A stretch of DNA of 64,000 nucleotides from Kazachstania africana CBS 2517 (GCF_000304475.1 NC_018941.1:124001-188000); one strand, 5' to 3'; shown: positions 28,478 through 38,378, counted from the stretch's first letter. The notes: generated from the sequence alone by a model not told the origin. A program made the numbers and translations.

Positions 28478-30505
28478 TTATTTATTCATATACAGCATCA
28501 CTAAGAGATAAATTGGTACGATGATCAAAGACATCTTATTCCAATGGTAGAAATAGTTTAGTAAATAGATAAAGAGTAATTCTCCAAATAAGAAACTTGG
28601 GAAATAGTTAGTGACGTCCAACCCCTCGGAATTCGACCATTTCATAAACACGTAATAGTGTAAGAACCATCCTACTAAACACTCTATTGAGACATCTGTA
28701 AATATAATTTTATAAATTTTGGTAGTTTCAGCCTTCGAGAGTTTACTGAACGGATTCCAACTAACTATTGTGATGAGATTACCAAAAATCACTAACATTA
28801 TTGAGACGATGGAACTTAACCAAATATGTTTAACGTAGATATTGTCATCCAAAGTTTTAAACGGCCAATTACCCACTTCAATATAATCTACTTCTTCAGT
28901 GCCAGACTTTCCAATGTAGGAATCAGATTTAAATTGTTTAACGACTATTTCATAAAATAATTTGCTAAATTTGAATGATTCATTCTCAGAAGGGTAAAAA
29001 AACTTTTCGTAAGGCTCAGAATGTGCATTTCGTACAAGAATAACTTGAAACAGACTTCTAGCATGAACTGCGGATTCAATACAGATAACTTCTTGTAAAT
29101 AATTATCGACCTCCGATAAATCAATATTCCAAACTTCAGGCAGCTTAATATCATGAGACATCAAAGTACAACGTTGCCCAATATTTCTAACTTGAATGGT
29201 ATCTTCCAATGGTCTAACAGGTCTCTTTTCATCTAAGGTAGTGACATCGAATTTCCAAAATTCGTCATTCTTACCATTGTATGAGATATCACCAGTACAT
29301 GAGACTTCTTTATCATAATCATGTTCGGAAATAGGAGGTCTTACATCAGAGGCCCTTAATAATTTGCCCGTCAGTTTATGTCTCAACTTCAGAGGTCTTG
29401 ACTGCTTTACAGGAACTATTTTGCCCTCTTGGACTTCGTTACGGACGTGCGTTTCAATTGGCTCTAGGATGAAATGATTCCATTCGCTATCTTCTTGACT
29501 GGTGATTCCGACTATCTGTTCCTGAGACCCGCTTGGATACGTAGCGTTCACAGATGCCAAATAACCTCCAATCGAGTTCAAATGACGAAGTTCGATTACT
29601 GAACCATAATATAATCGTGAATCTAGAGTTATGGGCCTCTTATTATTTCTTAAATATGTTTGAAAATAAGAAGACATGAATTTTGAATATTCTGGATTGT
29701 CAAATTTCCAATGGGTGATTTGAATAAATGAAGTCAATAAGAAAATTGATAATGGAATTATCAATAGCAATAAAGAATGAGTGATTGAAAGTTTGGCAAT
29801 ATTTTTGTTTGAGCAACCCAAATCAGGGATGATTCTATTCCATAGGTGCCAATTGAATACAACCATGGCCCACAATAAAGTCATAAAACCTGAATATTTG
29901 ATTGACATGTTTGATCCAAGCAGAACAGAGATCAGTAACATAGTTTTGAACTTACCTTTTCCGGTCAATCTGTAATTTTGCCAAAGATGGATGACTGAAA
30001 CCAACGTAAACCAACATAGAGCGTTTTCATTAACCGATACGGAATTAATTTGAAAGATTGATAGACTCATGATTGAAAGCATACCAAATGAGGACAATAT
30101 CATATTGACACGAGATAATATGAGCGTGGAAAAGACGAGTAGTAAAGTCAAAGAACTGAGACACAAAGAAAATAATCTCAATAGACCGATACTTAATGGC
30201 AAAATGGAATAAAGTTGAAGTGCTAAGAAAGGTCTAAAACTGAGAAAGAATTGCCCAGATTTCTGTAGCACTAGCAAGTTAAAGAACTCAGTCTCTAAGT
30301 CCCTGAGTACAGGATCAACGATGTCGTATTTATTTAGGATATAAGCAGAATAAATCGATATGAGCGAAATTGCCACTATCCAATGACGAGTTTTCATCGT
30401 AACTTTCGCAATTCTATTGTATGGCAGATAGTTTGAATGGGGACCCATTTCATACTGTATTGTGTCATTGTCATTGCCATAATCCTGGCCAGGTAGTGTT
30501 TCCAT
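28478..30505 (-). CDS. PMT7: Protein O-mannosyltransferase family member Pmt7-like
   Basis: Putative dolichyl-phosphate-mannose:protein O-mannosyltransferase of the ER membrane. 675 residues; S. cerevisiae Pmt7 (YDR307W) is 662. Several membrane segments lie at ~40-245, a large luminal loop at ~255-540 contains the MIR region (YYGSVIELRHLNS, PLKLRHKLTGKLL, DEFWKFDV), and three or four more segments close the protein. The acidic pair expected in luminal loop 1 of active PMTs is seen as DLETEFFNL near residue 70. Adjacency to MED21 identifies it as PMT7 rather than PMT1-6. S. cerevisiae Pmt7 activity is poorly characterised. Confidence 0.9.
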   Translation of the reverse strand: METLPGQDYGNDNDTIQYEMGPHSNYLPYNRIAKVTMKTRHWIVAISLISIYSAYILNKYDIVDPVLRDLETEFFNLLVLQKSGQFFLSFRPFLALQLYSILPLSIGLLRLFSLCLSSLTLLLVFSTLILSRVNMILSSFGMLSIMSLSIFQINSVSVNENALCWFTLVSVIHLWQNYRLTGKGKFKTMLLISVLLGSNMSIKYSGFMTLLWAMVVFNWHLWNRIIPDLGCSNKNIAKLSITHSLLLLIIPLSIFLLTSFIQITHWKFDNPEYSKFMSSYFQTYLRNNKRPITLDSRLYYGSVIELRHLNSIGGYLASVNATYPSGSQEQIVGITSQEDSEWNHFILEPIETHVRNEVQEGKIVPVKQSRPLKLRHKLTGKLLRASDVRPPISEHDYDKEVSCTGDISYNGKNDEFWKFDVTTLDEKRPVRPLEDTIQVRNIGQRCTLMSHDIKLPEVWNIDLSEVDNYLQEVICIESAVHARSLFQVILVRNAHSEPYEKFFYPSENESFKFSKLFYEIVVKQFKSDSYIGKSGTEEVDYIEVGNWPFKTLDDNIYVKHIWLSSIVSIMLVIFGNLITIVSWNPFSKLSKAETTKIYKIIFTDVSIECLVGWFLHYYVFMKWSNSEGLDVTNYFPSFLFGELLFIYLLNYFYHWNKMSLIIVPIYLLVMLYMNK

Positions 30506-31741
30506 TGGACCTGAGGAAGATAGCCTTTTTCTTGTACTATCAAGAGTTCTTGACGTGTGCCTTAAAAACTGAAATTTTAATATCTAATACAAAAAAAAAA
30601 CCAATACGAAGAGATGAACGAGTAGTAGATGGTAGTGTAATGCCGCTAAAGCAAGCGGATAATCACGGATGGTTGAGAGGAATGAAGAAGAAATCGAGGT
30701 TCAAAGTATTTGTTATCTTTGGAACGAGAGAGAAACGACGGTTGCGGGACTCGTAAAGGTTTCTTCTTTATAGTATCACACTTTCTAAATCTATGTAACT
30801 TGACAATCATTTTTCTCGAGAAATTGAGAACCTAGACAGTAGCTCAAAGGGGTGTGCATATTGCTATTTGCATATGAAACTCCTGTGGAAACTCCAGTGC
30901 AGGATAAGCGGTACTGTTTCCAGCGATAAGCAAAGATGGAAGACGTACAAAAGATATCGTTAATTAAAGTATCTAAATCATAAACAGTCATACATAGAAC
31001 TATACTAAAGTTTTATGTTATCAGGTTTTGATGCAGATGTGAAAATAGTCTGACTACCTATCATCGTGGAGGGCTTTGTCTTACGATGACACCTTAGTCT
31101 TGTATACAAAGGTGGCTTTGGTTTACAAAAAGCGTTATTTCTTAAAATAGGTAACTCCTGGTTAGGATCCATTTGGGGTCACAGTATGTGTTGTCGTTGG
31201 TTCGTGTGCAAACGAACCATGCCAAGAAGACGAGTAATACTGCCGTCACTATATATATTAGAAACTAGTCATTTAGAAAAGAAAGAAATACATCGGATGC
31301 ATTGTCTTGATAATAAGCTATCATCAAAACATCCGTCTGATACAGCAAGAATTGTAATCACGGGAAGCCATACTTACAAATCTATCGGAGCCAGAAACAA
31401 TAGCGTAAGCAGGGCACAACATCTGTAGTCATCTTGCGAGACAATGGAGACGGCTGGACAACGTTAACATTCCTACCATATGATGTAGCCTCTCTCTCTG
31501 GTAGAGACAGACACCCATCGCCGCGGGACGACCCACTCCCCACAGCTCAGCTGATGCAATCAGCCATCGCTTGTCTTTTTCGAATGTTGATCCTCGTGAA
31601 AGTCGCGGTTTGATGGTCATTCAATTCTCATCGAGAGGAGGCAAGAAAAAGAAAAATGACGACGAGAATAATATAAAATACAGCGTTTGATCATCGAATC
31701 AGATAGAAGAGTTATTTAAGAGTATACAAAATAGTACTATT
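30506..31741. other. Divergent intergenic region PMT7 / PAR32-like
   Basis: 1.24 kb and a synteny breakpoint between block C (YDR307W) and block D (YDL173W). Two GATAAG sites lie at 30903-30908 and 30925-30930; a C-rich patch sits near 31510-31545. Small ORFs here (60-80 codons) begin with or lack good ATGs and resemble nothing. No tRNA was seen. Confidence 0.5.
30903..30930 (+). promoter_or_regulatory. Pair of GATAAG sites
   Basis: Two same-strand GATAAG boxes 16 bases apart resemble a nitrogen-catabolite UAS (Gln3/Gat1). PAR32 is a nitrogen/TOR-linked gene, but the pair is 810 bp from it and 400 bp from PMT7, so the target is uncertain. Confidence 0.35.
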
Positions 31742-32200
31742 ATGGACGATACGACACAGAAATACAAAGTATCGACAGGAAGAGGTGGTATTGGTAATTT
31801 TCAAAAGAGTGGCACTCGTGTCTCGCCAAAGTTAGTACCGCAAGGTTCGCAGACACCTGCTTTAATACAGCCTGTGTACAGTACAGGACGCGGTGGTGTG
31901 GGTAATATGAGGAAAAATGTGGATCCCAAGCTGACGAGAATAGCACAGGATGTGGATGCAGATGATATAATTCTGGTAAAGACAAATACTAGCCATGAAA
32001 TACGGCGTGAACGGACTATAGAAGAAGTTACAGATAAACCTCCCACTGTGGCTATAGGCAGGGGTGGGGCCGGAAACATCGTATCCCCAGAGACTAGTAT
32101 TACTGATAGTAACAAGAAAAAGCCCAATAAGAGGCATACCAGCCGGAAGAAACACGAAAAGAAAGGTTTTTGGTCATCATTGAGGAATGTGTTTGCATAA
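31742..32200 (+). CDS. PAR32: PAR32-like protein with GRGGxGN repeats
   Basis: 152-residue protein of the DUF3602/Par32 family. It has three copies of the signature GRGGxGN at residues 13-19, 49-55 and 106-112, each preceded by a short Ser/Thr or Ile stretch, and a basic C-terminus ending KKGFWSSLRNVFA. S. cerevisiae Par32 (YDL173W, ~295 residues) carries such repeats, is hyperphosphorylated on rapamycin and regulates the ammonium transporters Mep1/Mep3. Orientation and position relative to the following UGX2-like gene agree with YDL173W-YDL169C, with GLT1 and UGA3 missing between. About half the yeast length; a different family member cannot be excluded. Confidence 0.65.
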   Translation: MDDTTQKYKVSTGRGGIGNFQKSGTRVSPKLVPQGSQTPALIQPVYSTGRGGVGNMRKNVDPKLTRIAQDVDADDIILVKTNTSHEIRRERTIEEVTDKPPTVAIGRGGAGNIVSPETSITDSNKKKPNKRHTSRKKHEKKGFWSSLRNVFA

Positions 32201-32260
32201 AGAATATATAATAACGTTTGTACTAATAATAATAGATAAGGTCACTCACACTTTTTTAAT

Positions 32261-32617
32261 TCATTTACTTATCAATCCTCTAAAACGATTTTTCTCACTA
32301 GTATCTGACTCAACCTCCACAATCTCAGGATTTTGCCTATTGGAAACTCCATTTTTAGAATCGTAACTTAGACTCACGCAATTATTCGACCTACCATATC
32401 TCCTGTCCTTGATAAACCCATCGTATTCAACTTTATAGAACTGCTGATATTGTGAAACAAACAGGTCTTGATTCCAATGAAATCCCTGCGATTCCGACAA
32501 CGCTACACAGAATTCGTTATTACCCGTGGCATAAACCATGGGCACTTCATTGTCCAACATAGACTTGCTTAAACTCTTCCTAACAACCATACTCACACTC
32601 CCAGTTACGACTTTCAT
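32261..32617 (-). CDS. UGX2: UGX2-like protein of unknown function
   Basis: 118 residues from the first ATG at 32617; the frame continues upstream only from TTG (32683). No domain is recognised. A distinctive stretch at residues ~44-61 (GFHWNQDLFVSQYQQFY) looks like a conserved short motif, preceded by a hydrophobic MVYATGNNEFCVALSES; the C-terminal half is polar with an acidic EIVEVESD and basic end. The name is proposed from order and orientation alone: next to a PAR32-like gene on its left and the CDC9-SFA1 segment on its right, minus strand, as UGX2 (YDL169C) is next to SFA1. S. cerevisiae Ugx2 (~223 residues) is stress-induced and of unknown function. Confidence 0.5.
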   Translation of the reverse strand: MKVVTGSVSMVVRKSLSKSMLDNEVPMVYATGNNEFCVALSESQGFHWNQDLFVSQYQQFYKVEYDGFIKDRRYGRSNNCVSLSYDSKNGVSNRQNPEIVEVESDTSEKNRFRGLISK

Positions 32618-33154
32618 ATGCCATCTCAACAACTTACACAGTCTCTCTTTCTTATATACTTCAAATATGAGGATACCCTTCAAAAATCGGTGCTGTGGAC
32701 TGTCACCCCACGTGACAGACAGGCTTACGACAGTTCAGAATATTACCCGGTGACTGCCATGGGAGACCATCCTTCGACATCTATTAGACGAGCCATTAAG
32801 CCCTGCTCTCACATAGTGTTCTAATGCTTAGGTGGAACGGCCGTGGTATGTCTTGGTGACACCGATGGGCAGTGAGGATCCGCTGATTTGTGCAACGTCG
32901 TCGTCGCTCGCCATAGGAAACCTCCATGACATTGTTTTTAAAGAAATCATTCTCAAAACACGCAAACTATTTACTAACTGTACAACTCTCGCAACATAGT
33001 AGCTTGATGCTGTCTAACTGTGTTGCTCATCGTCTCAGTAGTGGACTCTTCCCTCACGCGTTTTCTTCAAAATAAACGCGTTAAGGCTACAATATCAAAA
33101 AAGGTTCATCCAAGAGCCAAAAAAAAGCTATTTTAGTGAGAGTTTCACAGGTTC
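32618..33154. other. Divergent intergenic region UGX2-like / CDC9, inversion breakpoint
   Basis: 537 bp, containing a CACGTGAC box at 32709-32716 and two MCB elements (33056-33061, 33076-33081). It is the left junction of the inverted CDC9-SFA1 segment. No repeat or tRNA that could have mediated the inversion was seen. Confidence 0.5.
33056..33081. promoter_or_regulatory. Two MCB elements (ACGCGT) of CDC9
   Basis: ACGCGT at 33056-33061 and 33076-33081, 74-99 bp upstream of the first CDC9 ATG. MBF (Mbp1-Swi6) drives late-G1 expression of CDC9 in S. cerevisiae, so this is the expected control. Confidence 0.75.
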
Positions 33155-35287
33155 ATGTTGAAGCTACTCTGCTGTAATAAGTATCCCGCACAACGTTTGA
33201 CGCCACTAGTATATATATATTCAGGAATAATGTCCTCAAATAGCAAGAGACAAGCAACTTTAGCTAGATTCTTCACGTCAATAAAACCTTCTGCAGACGA
33301 TCAGAATTCAAAGACCTCCTCATCTCCCGTGCCACCTCCGTCCAGTTCTTCGTCTTCTACCACAGCTAATGGCTCTTCCCCATTGAAAAAGCCCAAGTTG
33401 AGCCCAATTGAGAGCTCGAAAACAGATTCTTCTGAAACCACCGTTAAACAAGAGTTTGTATGCGATATTCCTTACGCAGATGTGTGTGTACTGTTCCAAG
33501 AAATTGAAAACATATCTTCCAGATTACAAATTATTAAACTTTGTTCTGAATTTTTCACTAAAGCCATGAAACAGAACACAGCAAACTTAATCCCATTGAC
33601 GTACCTTTTCATTAATAAATTAGGTCCCGATTACGAAATGGGACTGGAGTTGGGTCTAGGTGAAAATTTACTAATGAAAACAATCAGTGAATCCTGTGGT
33701 AAATCATTACAACAAGTTAAATTGGATTATAAGGATATTGGGGATCTCGGAACCATTGCCATGAACGCAAGAAATGTCCAGCCAACTATGTTCAAACCAA
33801 AACCTTTAACTGTCGGTTACGTATTCCAAAATTTGAAATTAATTGCCAAATCAAGTGGTAAAGATTCTCAACTCAAGAAAATAAGATTAATTAAAAAACT
33901 TTTGACTGCTTGTAAAGGTATCGAAGCCAAATATTTGATCAGATCTCTGGAATCGAAACTAAGAATTGGTCTCGCAGAGAAGAGTGTCCTTATATCCCTA
34001 TCCAAAGCACTATTAATCAATGAATACAACAATACACTTGATCCAGACATGGAACTGATTGAAAAAGCTGAACAAAAAATCAGAGACGCCTTTTGTCAAA
34101 TCCCCAATTATGAAATTGTTATAAATTCATGCCTTAAATATGGTATAATGAATTTAGATGAACACTGTTCTTTAAGACCTGGTATTCCATTGAAACCAAT
34201 GTTAGCTAAACCAACAAAAACAATAATGGAAGTGTTTGACAGATTTCAAAATATACATTTTACTTCCGAATATAAGTACGATGGTGAGAGAGCTCAGGTA
34301 CATTTGATGAATGATGGAAGCATGAGAATTTACTCTCGTAATGGCGAAAACATGACCGAAAGATATCCTGAAATTAATGTAACAGATTTTATCAAGGATC
34401 TAAACCTTACAAAAAGTTTAATCATCGATTGTGAAGCAGTTGCCTGGGACAGAGAGGAAAAGAAAATCTTACCATTTCAGGTCCTAAGTACAAGAAAGCG
34501 TAAGGATGTCGATATCAAGGATATTAAAGTTAGAATTTGTTTATTCGCATTTGATATATTGTGTCATAATGACGAAAAATTAATCAACAAGAGCCTAAGA
34601 GAAAGAAGGGAAATCTTGCATTCTGTAACAAGAGAAGTTCATGGAGAATTTACTTATGCAAAAGAATTATCCACTAATAATTTAGATGAATTACAACTTT
34701 TCTTGGATCAGTCTGTTAAGGATTCATGTGAAGGCTTAATGGTGAAAGTCTTAGACGGTGAAGACTCGCATTATGAGCCAAGTAAAAGATCCCGTAACTG
34801 GTTGAAATTGAAAAAGGACTACTTAGACGGTGTTGGTGATTCTTTAGATCTTTGCGTTCTTGGTGCCTTTTATGGAAGAGGTAAGCGTACTGGTACATAC
34901 GGTGGATTCCTGTTAGGCTGTTACAATCAAGATACAGGTGAATTCGAAACAGCATGCAAAATTGGTACAGGGTTTTCAGACGAAGTGTTACAGTCCCTAT
35001 ATGACAGATTGAAGAGTACGACAATCGATGGCCCTAAAGCCACATACATCTACGACTCCAGCGCCCAACCAGACGTTTGGTTCGAGCCAACTTTGCTGTT
35101 TGAAGTTCTTACTGCAGATCTTTCCATGTCACCAATTTACAAAGCAGGTGCATCAACCTACTCGAAGGGTATCTCATTGAGATTCCCAAGATTCATCAGA
35201 CTTCGAGAAGACAAATCCGTCGAAGAAGCGACTTCTTCCGAACAGATAATAGAACTGTATGAAAACCAATCTCACGTAGCCAAATAG
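33155..35287 (+). CDS. CDC9: DNA ligase I (nuclear and mitochondrial)
   Basis: ATP-dependent ligase that seals Okazaki fragments and repair nicks. 710 residues from the first ATG (S. cerevisiae 755). The first ATG (33155) starts a basic ~25-residue leader typical of mitochondrial import; the second in-frame ATG (33230) gives the nuclear form, beginning MSSNSKR and leading into the PCNA-binding motif QATLARFF at residues 33-40. The adenylation site is SEYKYDGE with Lys374. DNA-binding, nucleotidyltransferase and OB domains follow, ending with TADLSMSPIYKAG and SLRFPRFIRLREDK. All catalytic motifs are intact. In S. cerevisiae CDC9 (YDL164C) lies beside ENT1; here the segment is flipped. Confidence 0.98.
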   Translation: MLKLLCCNKYPAQRLTPLVYIYSGIMSSNSKRQATLARFFTSIKPSADDQNSKTSSSPVPPPSSSSSSTTANGSSPLKKPKLSPIESSKTDSSETTVKQEFVCDIPYADVCVLFQEIENISSRLQIIKLCSEFFTKAMKQNTANLIPLTYLFINKLGPDYEMGLELGLGENLLMKTISESCGKSLQQVKLDYKDIGDLGTIAMNARNVQPTMFKPKPLTVGYVFQNLKLIAKSSGKDSQLKKIRLIKKLLTACKGIEAKYLIRSLESKLRIGLAEKSVLISLSKALLINEYNNTLDPDMELIEKAEQKIRDAFCQIPNYEIVINSCLKYGIMNLDEHCSLRPGIPLKPMLAKPTKTIMEVFDRFQNIHFTSEYKYDGERAQVHLMNDGSMRIYSRNGENMTERYPEINVTDFIKDLNLTKSLIIDCEAVAWDREEKKILPFQVLSTRKRKDVDIKDIKVRICLFAFDILCHNDEKLINKSLRERREILHSVTREVHGEFTYAKELSTNNLDELQLFLDQSVKDSCEGLMVKVLDGEDSHYEPSKRSRNWLKLKKDYLDGVGDSLDLCVLGAFYGRGKRTGTYGGFLLGCYNQDTGEFETACKIGTGFSDEVLQSLYDRLKSTTIDGPKATYIYDSSAQPDVWFEPTLLFEVLTADLSMSPIYKAGASTYSKGISLRFPRFIRLREDKSVEEATSSEQIIELYENQSHVAK

Positions 35288-35479
35288 ACTGGCCTAAGCT
35301 TGTATGAGTTGCTCAATGACATTATATATTTATTTAGACATCTCTCTATATTATAATTTTTTGATGTTCTTGACGCATAGAAATAACATAGATCTTAATA
35401 TCAAAAATCTCCTTGAAAAATAATAAAAGAGTTAGAAAACTTGTAAAGCTGACTATCAAGCATTGAGCACTCAACCGTA

Positions 35480-36760
35480 ATGTTACTTTCCGGTGCTCCT
35501 CATGTATATGCAAGGGGACGATTACAACATCTTCAAAGAAGAGTTCTTTCTCGAACGTTGGTTGGATTTGTTAGGAATGCTTTAGGGTTAGAACCTCCAC
35601 CAACTCCGGATGAGCCACGAGTAAGCAATAGGTTCTATCCATGGGATCAATCTCCTTCACCTGAACTACGAGAAAGAGCAGCCAAGATTAAAGCTATGGC
35701 ACGTTGCCCTATAACGGGAAAGGAAATTAATTATACGTGCCCAATTTCTGGTATACCAACCCATCACTCGAGAGAAGCTTGGGAGCAAGATGAAGCTTAC
35801 CACAGGAATAAGATTCCTGATATTTTGAAGAAGGTTAATATTTACGAACATGATTTGAGAAGTGGCAGATCTTTCCCAGAGTTTGACTTTCCTAGTGACC
35901 AGACGTTTGATCGTGCTGTCAATTTGGCTAATTGGGATTTGTATTTTTACACGAGGTCATTCTATTCTATGGATACCGAATTTCAATTAGCTACAGTAAC
36001 GAAGATGCTGAGTTATCCTATCACAATTGCTTCGGTATTACACCAATATTCTCCATATTCTCTCTATCCACACGGTCCAATTACTTTGGAAGGTTTGAAA
36101 TCGATTGCAGCTCTAAGATATTCGTTGTATCCATCGCAACATAAATCATCACGTAGTGTGCTTAACAAGACACGTCCAATGAGAATTTTTATACTGGGCG
36201 CACGTGCTGAGAGTCAATTACCAGGTCATGTCTGGAAGCAATTCCAATATTTGTTCCCATTACAAACTTTTGAAATTATTTTCATTGGTCCTGAATGCCA
36301 ACTAAGAGAACCAAGTAATAGCGTTGGTGGTGCGAACAATATAGTTAAGAGAATTGATGATACCATATCGTTAGTTTACCATCCTAAATTATTCCATGAC
36401 ATACATAAGGCTCAAGATTTCTTCCCATACGATCCCTACAACGATGTTTTCTTTGTGTTCCATCCTGGGTTTGCTTCACCTGAAACTAAGGAACTTTGGA
36501 TGAACGATACCGTGAAGGCATTATTAGACACAAAATGCGCAGTTTTCCATACCGGATTTAGTAAGAAGGACTTATCTAATGATGTTAAATTGTTAAACAA
36601 AATGTATGGTGACAAACTTGACACTCTAATGACACCTGTGAAGAACTTATTTGGAAGTACCAAATGGGAACTGAACGATCTAAATCCTCAAGAAGTTTAT
36701 CAATTCAACATGTATATATCTGCGTTCAGAGGTAAGAGGTACCATCCTATTGAAATATGA
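35480..36760 (+). CDS. MSS51: Mss51, COX1 translational activator
   Basis: Mitochondrial protein that activates translation of COX1 mRNA and senses Cox1 assembly and heme. 426 residues (S. cerevisiae 436). The N-terminus is basic and amphipathic (presequence). Two Cys-Pro heme-regulatory motifs are seen in CPITGKEINYTCPISG near residues 76-91, followed by IPTHHSREAW. The rest is collinear with yeast (YSPYSLYPHGPITLEGLKS, PGHVWKQFQYLFP, FHPGFASPETKELW). S. cerevisiae MSS51 is YLR203C on chromosome XII, so its presence between CDC9 and CDC36 reflects a different choice of duplicated region after genome duplication. Confidence 0.96.
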   Translation: MLLSGAPHVYARGRLQHLQRRVLSRTLVGFVRNALGLEPPPTPDEPRVSNRFYPWDQSPSPELRERAAKIKAMARCPITGKEINYTCPISGIPTHHSREAWEQDEAYHRNKIPDILKKVNIYEHDLRSGRSFPEFDFPSDQTFDRAVNLANWDLYFYTRSFYSMDTEFQLATVTKMLSYPITIASVLHQYSPYSLYPHGPITLEGLKSIAALRYSLYPSQHKSSRSVLNKTRPMRIFILGARAESQLPGHVWKQFQYLFPLQTFEIIFIGPECQLREPSNSVGGANNIVKRIDDTISLVYHPKLFHDIHKAQDFFPYDPYNDVFFVFHPGFASPETKELWMNDTVKALLDTKCAVFHTGFSKKDLSNDVKLLNKMYGDKLDTLMTPVKNLFGSTKWELNDLNPQEVYQFNMYISAFRGKRYHPIEI

Positions 36761-36851
36761 TTAGCTTATATATAGTTACTCCCTGTATATAGCAATGAAA
36801 AAATAACAATTTGAAAATAGTCGTCTTGAATAATCCTAGTTTTTTGTAGTT

Positions 36852-37430
36852 CTACATAATGGCGTTATAAAATAACAAGAAATCTCTCTGACATTTTTCC
36901 CATCTTTGAGGATCGAAGAATACATAAGAGCCCTTTTCACTCAGCCCATCTTGAGATACTATTGGTTCCATCATTGGATCTTTCGTCAACCATGCTTTGA
37001 GTGTCTTGTGATATCTCCAATTACGTTTTCTTAATTCTAAATAAGTTAATTCTTGAATGACCGTTGCAGGATGTTTATAGAATAGATAAAACAAAGTTTC
37101 GTCTTGAAATAAAGCCACACGTTGTTGATCATTCTGAATAGAATCAAAACAAGGCGGCGTTACATTCGATTGTAGTACATTTGAAATATTGTTGAATGAA
37201 TCTGGAATACTGAATTTTGGTTCTACTTCACTTCTTGAAGTTTCAGCCCATGGTGACTGGAACGTATCTAGTACTCTATGGTGTTGCTTATCACGGGGAA
37301 TACCCAGAGAATATAGCATGGAAGACAAATCCGCACCCAATGTCATTGAATGGTCGTATTGTCCATTTTTCTCACCTTGTGGATCCTGCTTAATGAGAGG
37401 TATCAGGGCTTTCAAACCGAACTTATCCAT
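36852..37430 (-). CDS. CDC36: Ccr4-Not subunit Not2 (Cdc36)
   Basis: Core subunit of the Ccr4-Not deadenylase/transcription-regulatory complex. 192 residues (S. cerevisiae 191). The N-terminal ~80 residues have the extended region that wraps Not1 (FGLKALIPLIKQ); the C-terminal ~90 residues form the NOT-box with ALFQDETLFYLFYKHPATVIQ, LRKRNWRYHKTLKAWLT and FFDPQRWEKCQRDFLLFYN. Convergent with MSS51, divergent with FAP7; YDL165W next to FAP7 (YDL166C) in S. cerevisiae. Confidence 0.97.
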   Translation of the reverse strand: MDKFGLKALIPLIKQDPQGEKNGQYDHSMTLGADLSSMLYSLGIPRDKQHHRVLDTFQSPWAETSRSEVEPKFSIPDSFNNISNVLQSNVTPPCFDSIQNDQQRVALFQDETLFYLFYKHPATVIQELTYLELRKRNWRYHKTLKAWLTKDPMMEPIVSQDGLSEKGSYVFFDPQRWEKCQRDFLLFYNAIM

Positions 37431-37691
37431 AGTTGATTTCTTTTATAATGTCTGTCTCTATCTATTTACAAACTGTAGCAAATTCCAAATCGATAAGATA
37501 GAAGAATTCTTGTAGACCTGATCTTTCTGGACTTACAATGCTGAGTTCAGCTTTTCTATAAATTAATTATTTTTATATTGGAACAGCAAAAAAAAACTTA
37601 GCAATGCTCGAAAAAGAAGAAGAGAAGTCATATCGAAGAGAAGGTCTCTTCATAAGCTGAATATCGAGTTGCTAGAAGGTCAGAATACAAT

Positions 37692-38378
37692 ATGGTCACG
37701 GAAACGAAAGAATCACGTAGATACAGTCCAAATTTGCTGGTCACTGGGACGCCTGGTTGTGGTAAATCGACCACATGTGAGTTGCTAATGCGTAGACTGC
37801 CTGATTATACATATTTCAATATCTCAGAGTTTGCTGAGAAACATAAATGTTACGATGGATACGACGAGTCCCGTAAATCTCATATTGTCGATGACGATAA
37901 GCTATTAGACGAACTGGAGCCTCTCTTACGTCGTGGTAAGTCCATCATTGACTGGCATGTTAATGATGTGTTCCCAGAGAGGCTGATCGACCTTGTGGTC
38001 GTACTCAGATGCGACAATTCTATATTATTTGACAGACTACATGGCAGAGGCTATCACGAATCGAAGATTCAGGAAAACCTGGATGCAGAGATCATGGGAG
38101 TGGTCCTACAGGATGCATTAGATTCTTACGAACAAGAGATTGTCGTGGAATTGCAAAGCAATAGCACCGAAGAGATGGATGCAAATGTAGAACGTATCGT
38201 CGCATGGCAAGAAATGTGGCTCACACAACACAAGAATGGTGTCACCAACGAATATCAAGGTGAATTACCAAAGGATTCAAATTCGGACGAAGAACAACAG
38301 GAAGAAAGCTCTGCAAGCTCAGACGAAAGCTCTTCTGATGAGTCAGAAACTGCAGAAGAAGATGCTGGATCCAACTGA
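37692..38378 (+). CDS. FAP7: Fap7, adenylate-kinase-like ribosome assembly factor
   Basis: Essential NTPase that, with Rps14, promotes late 20S pre-rRNA processing of the small subunit. 228 residues; S. cerevisiae 197. P-loop GTPGCGKST at residues 19-27, then FNISEFAEKHKCYDGYDESR, the DWHVND motif and VVLRCDNSILFDRLHGRGY with the lid. The last ~35 residues are a Ser/Glu/Asp-rich tail (EEQQEESSASSDESSSDESE) longer than in yeast. Follows CDC36 and precedes NRP1 as in YDL165W-YDL167C. Confidence 0.95.
   Translation: MVTETKESRRYSPNLLVTGTPGCGKSTTCELLMRRLPDYTYFNISEFAEKHKCYDGYDESRKSHIVDDDKLLDELEPLLRRGKSIIDWHVNDVFPERLIDLVVVLRCDNSILFDRLHGRGYHESKIQENLDAEIMGVVLQDALDSYEQEIVVELQSNSTEEMDANVERIVAWQEMWLTQHKNGVTNEYQGELPKDSNSDEEQQEESSASSDESSSDESETAEEDAGSN

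Noticed and set aside
30791..31620. Three small ORFs between PMT7 and PAR32-like
   Set aside because: No similarity, and they overlap regulatory-looking DNA; nothing supports translation.
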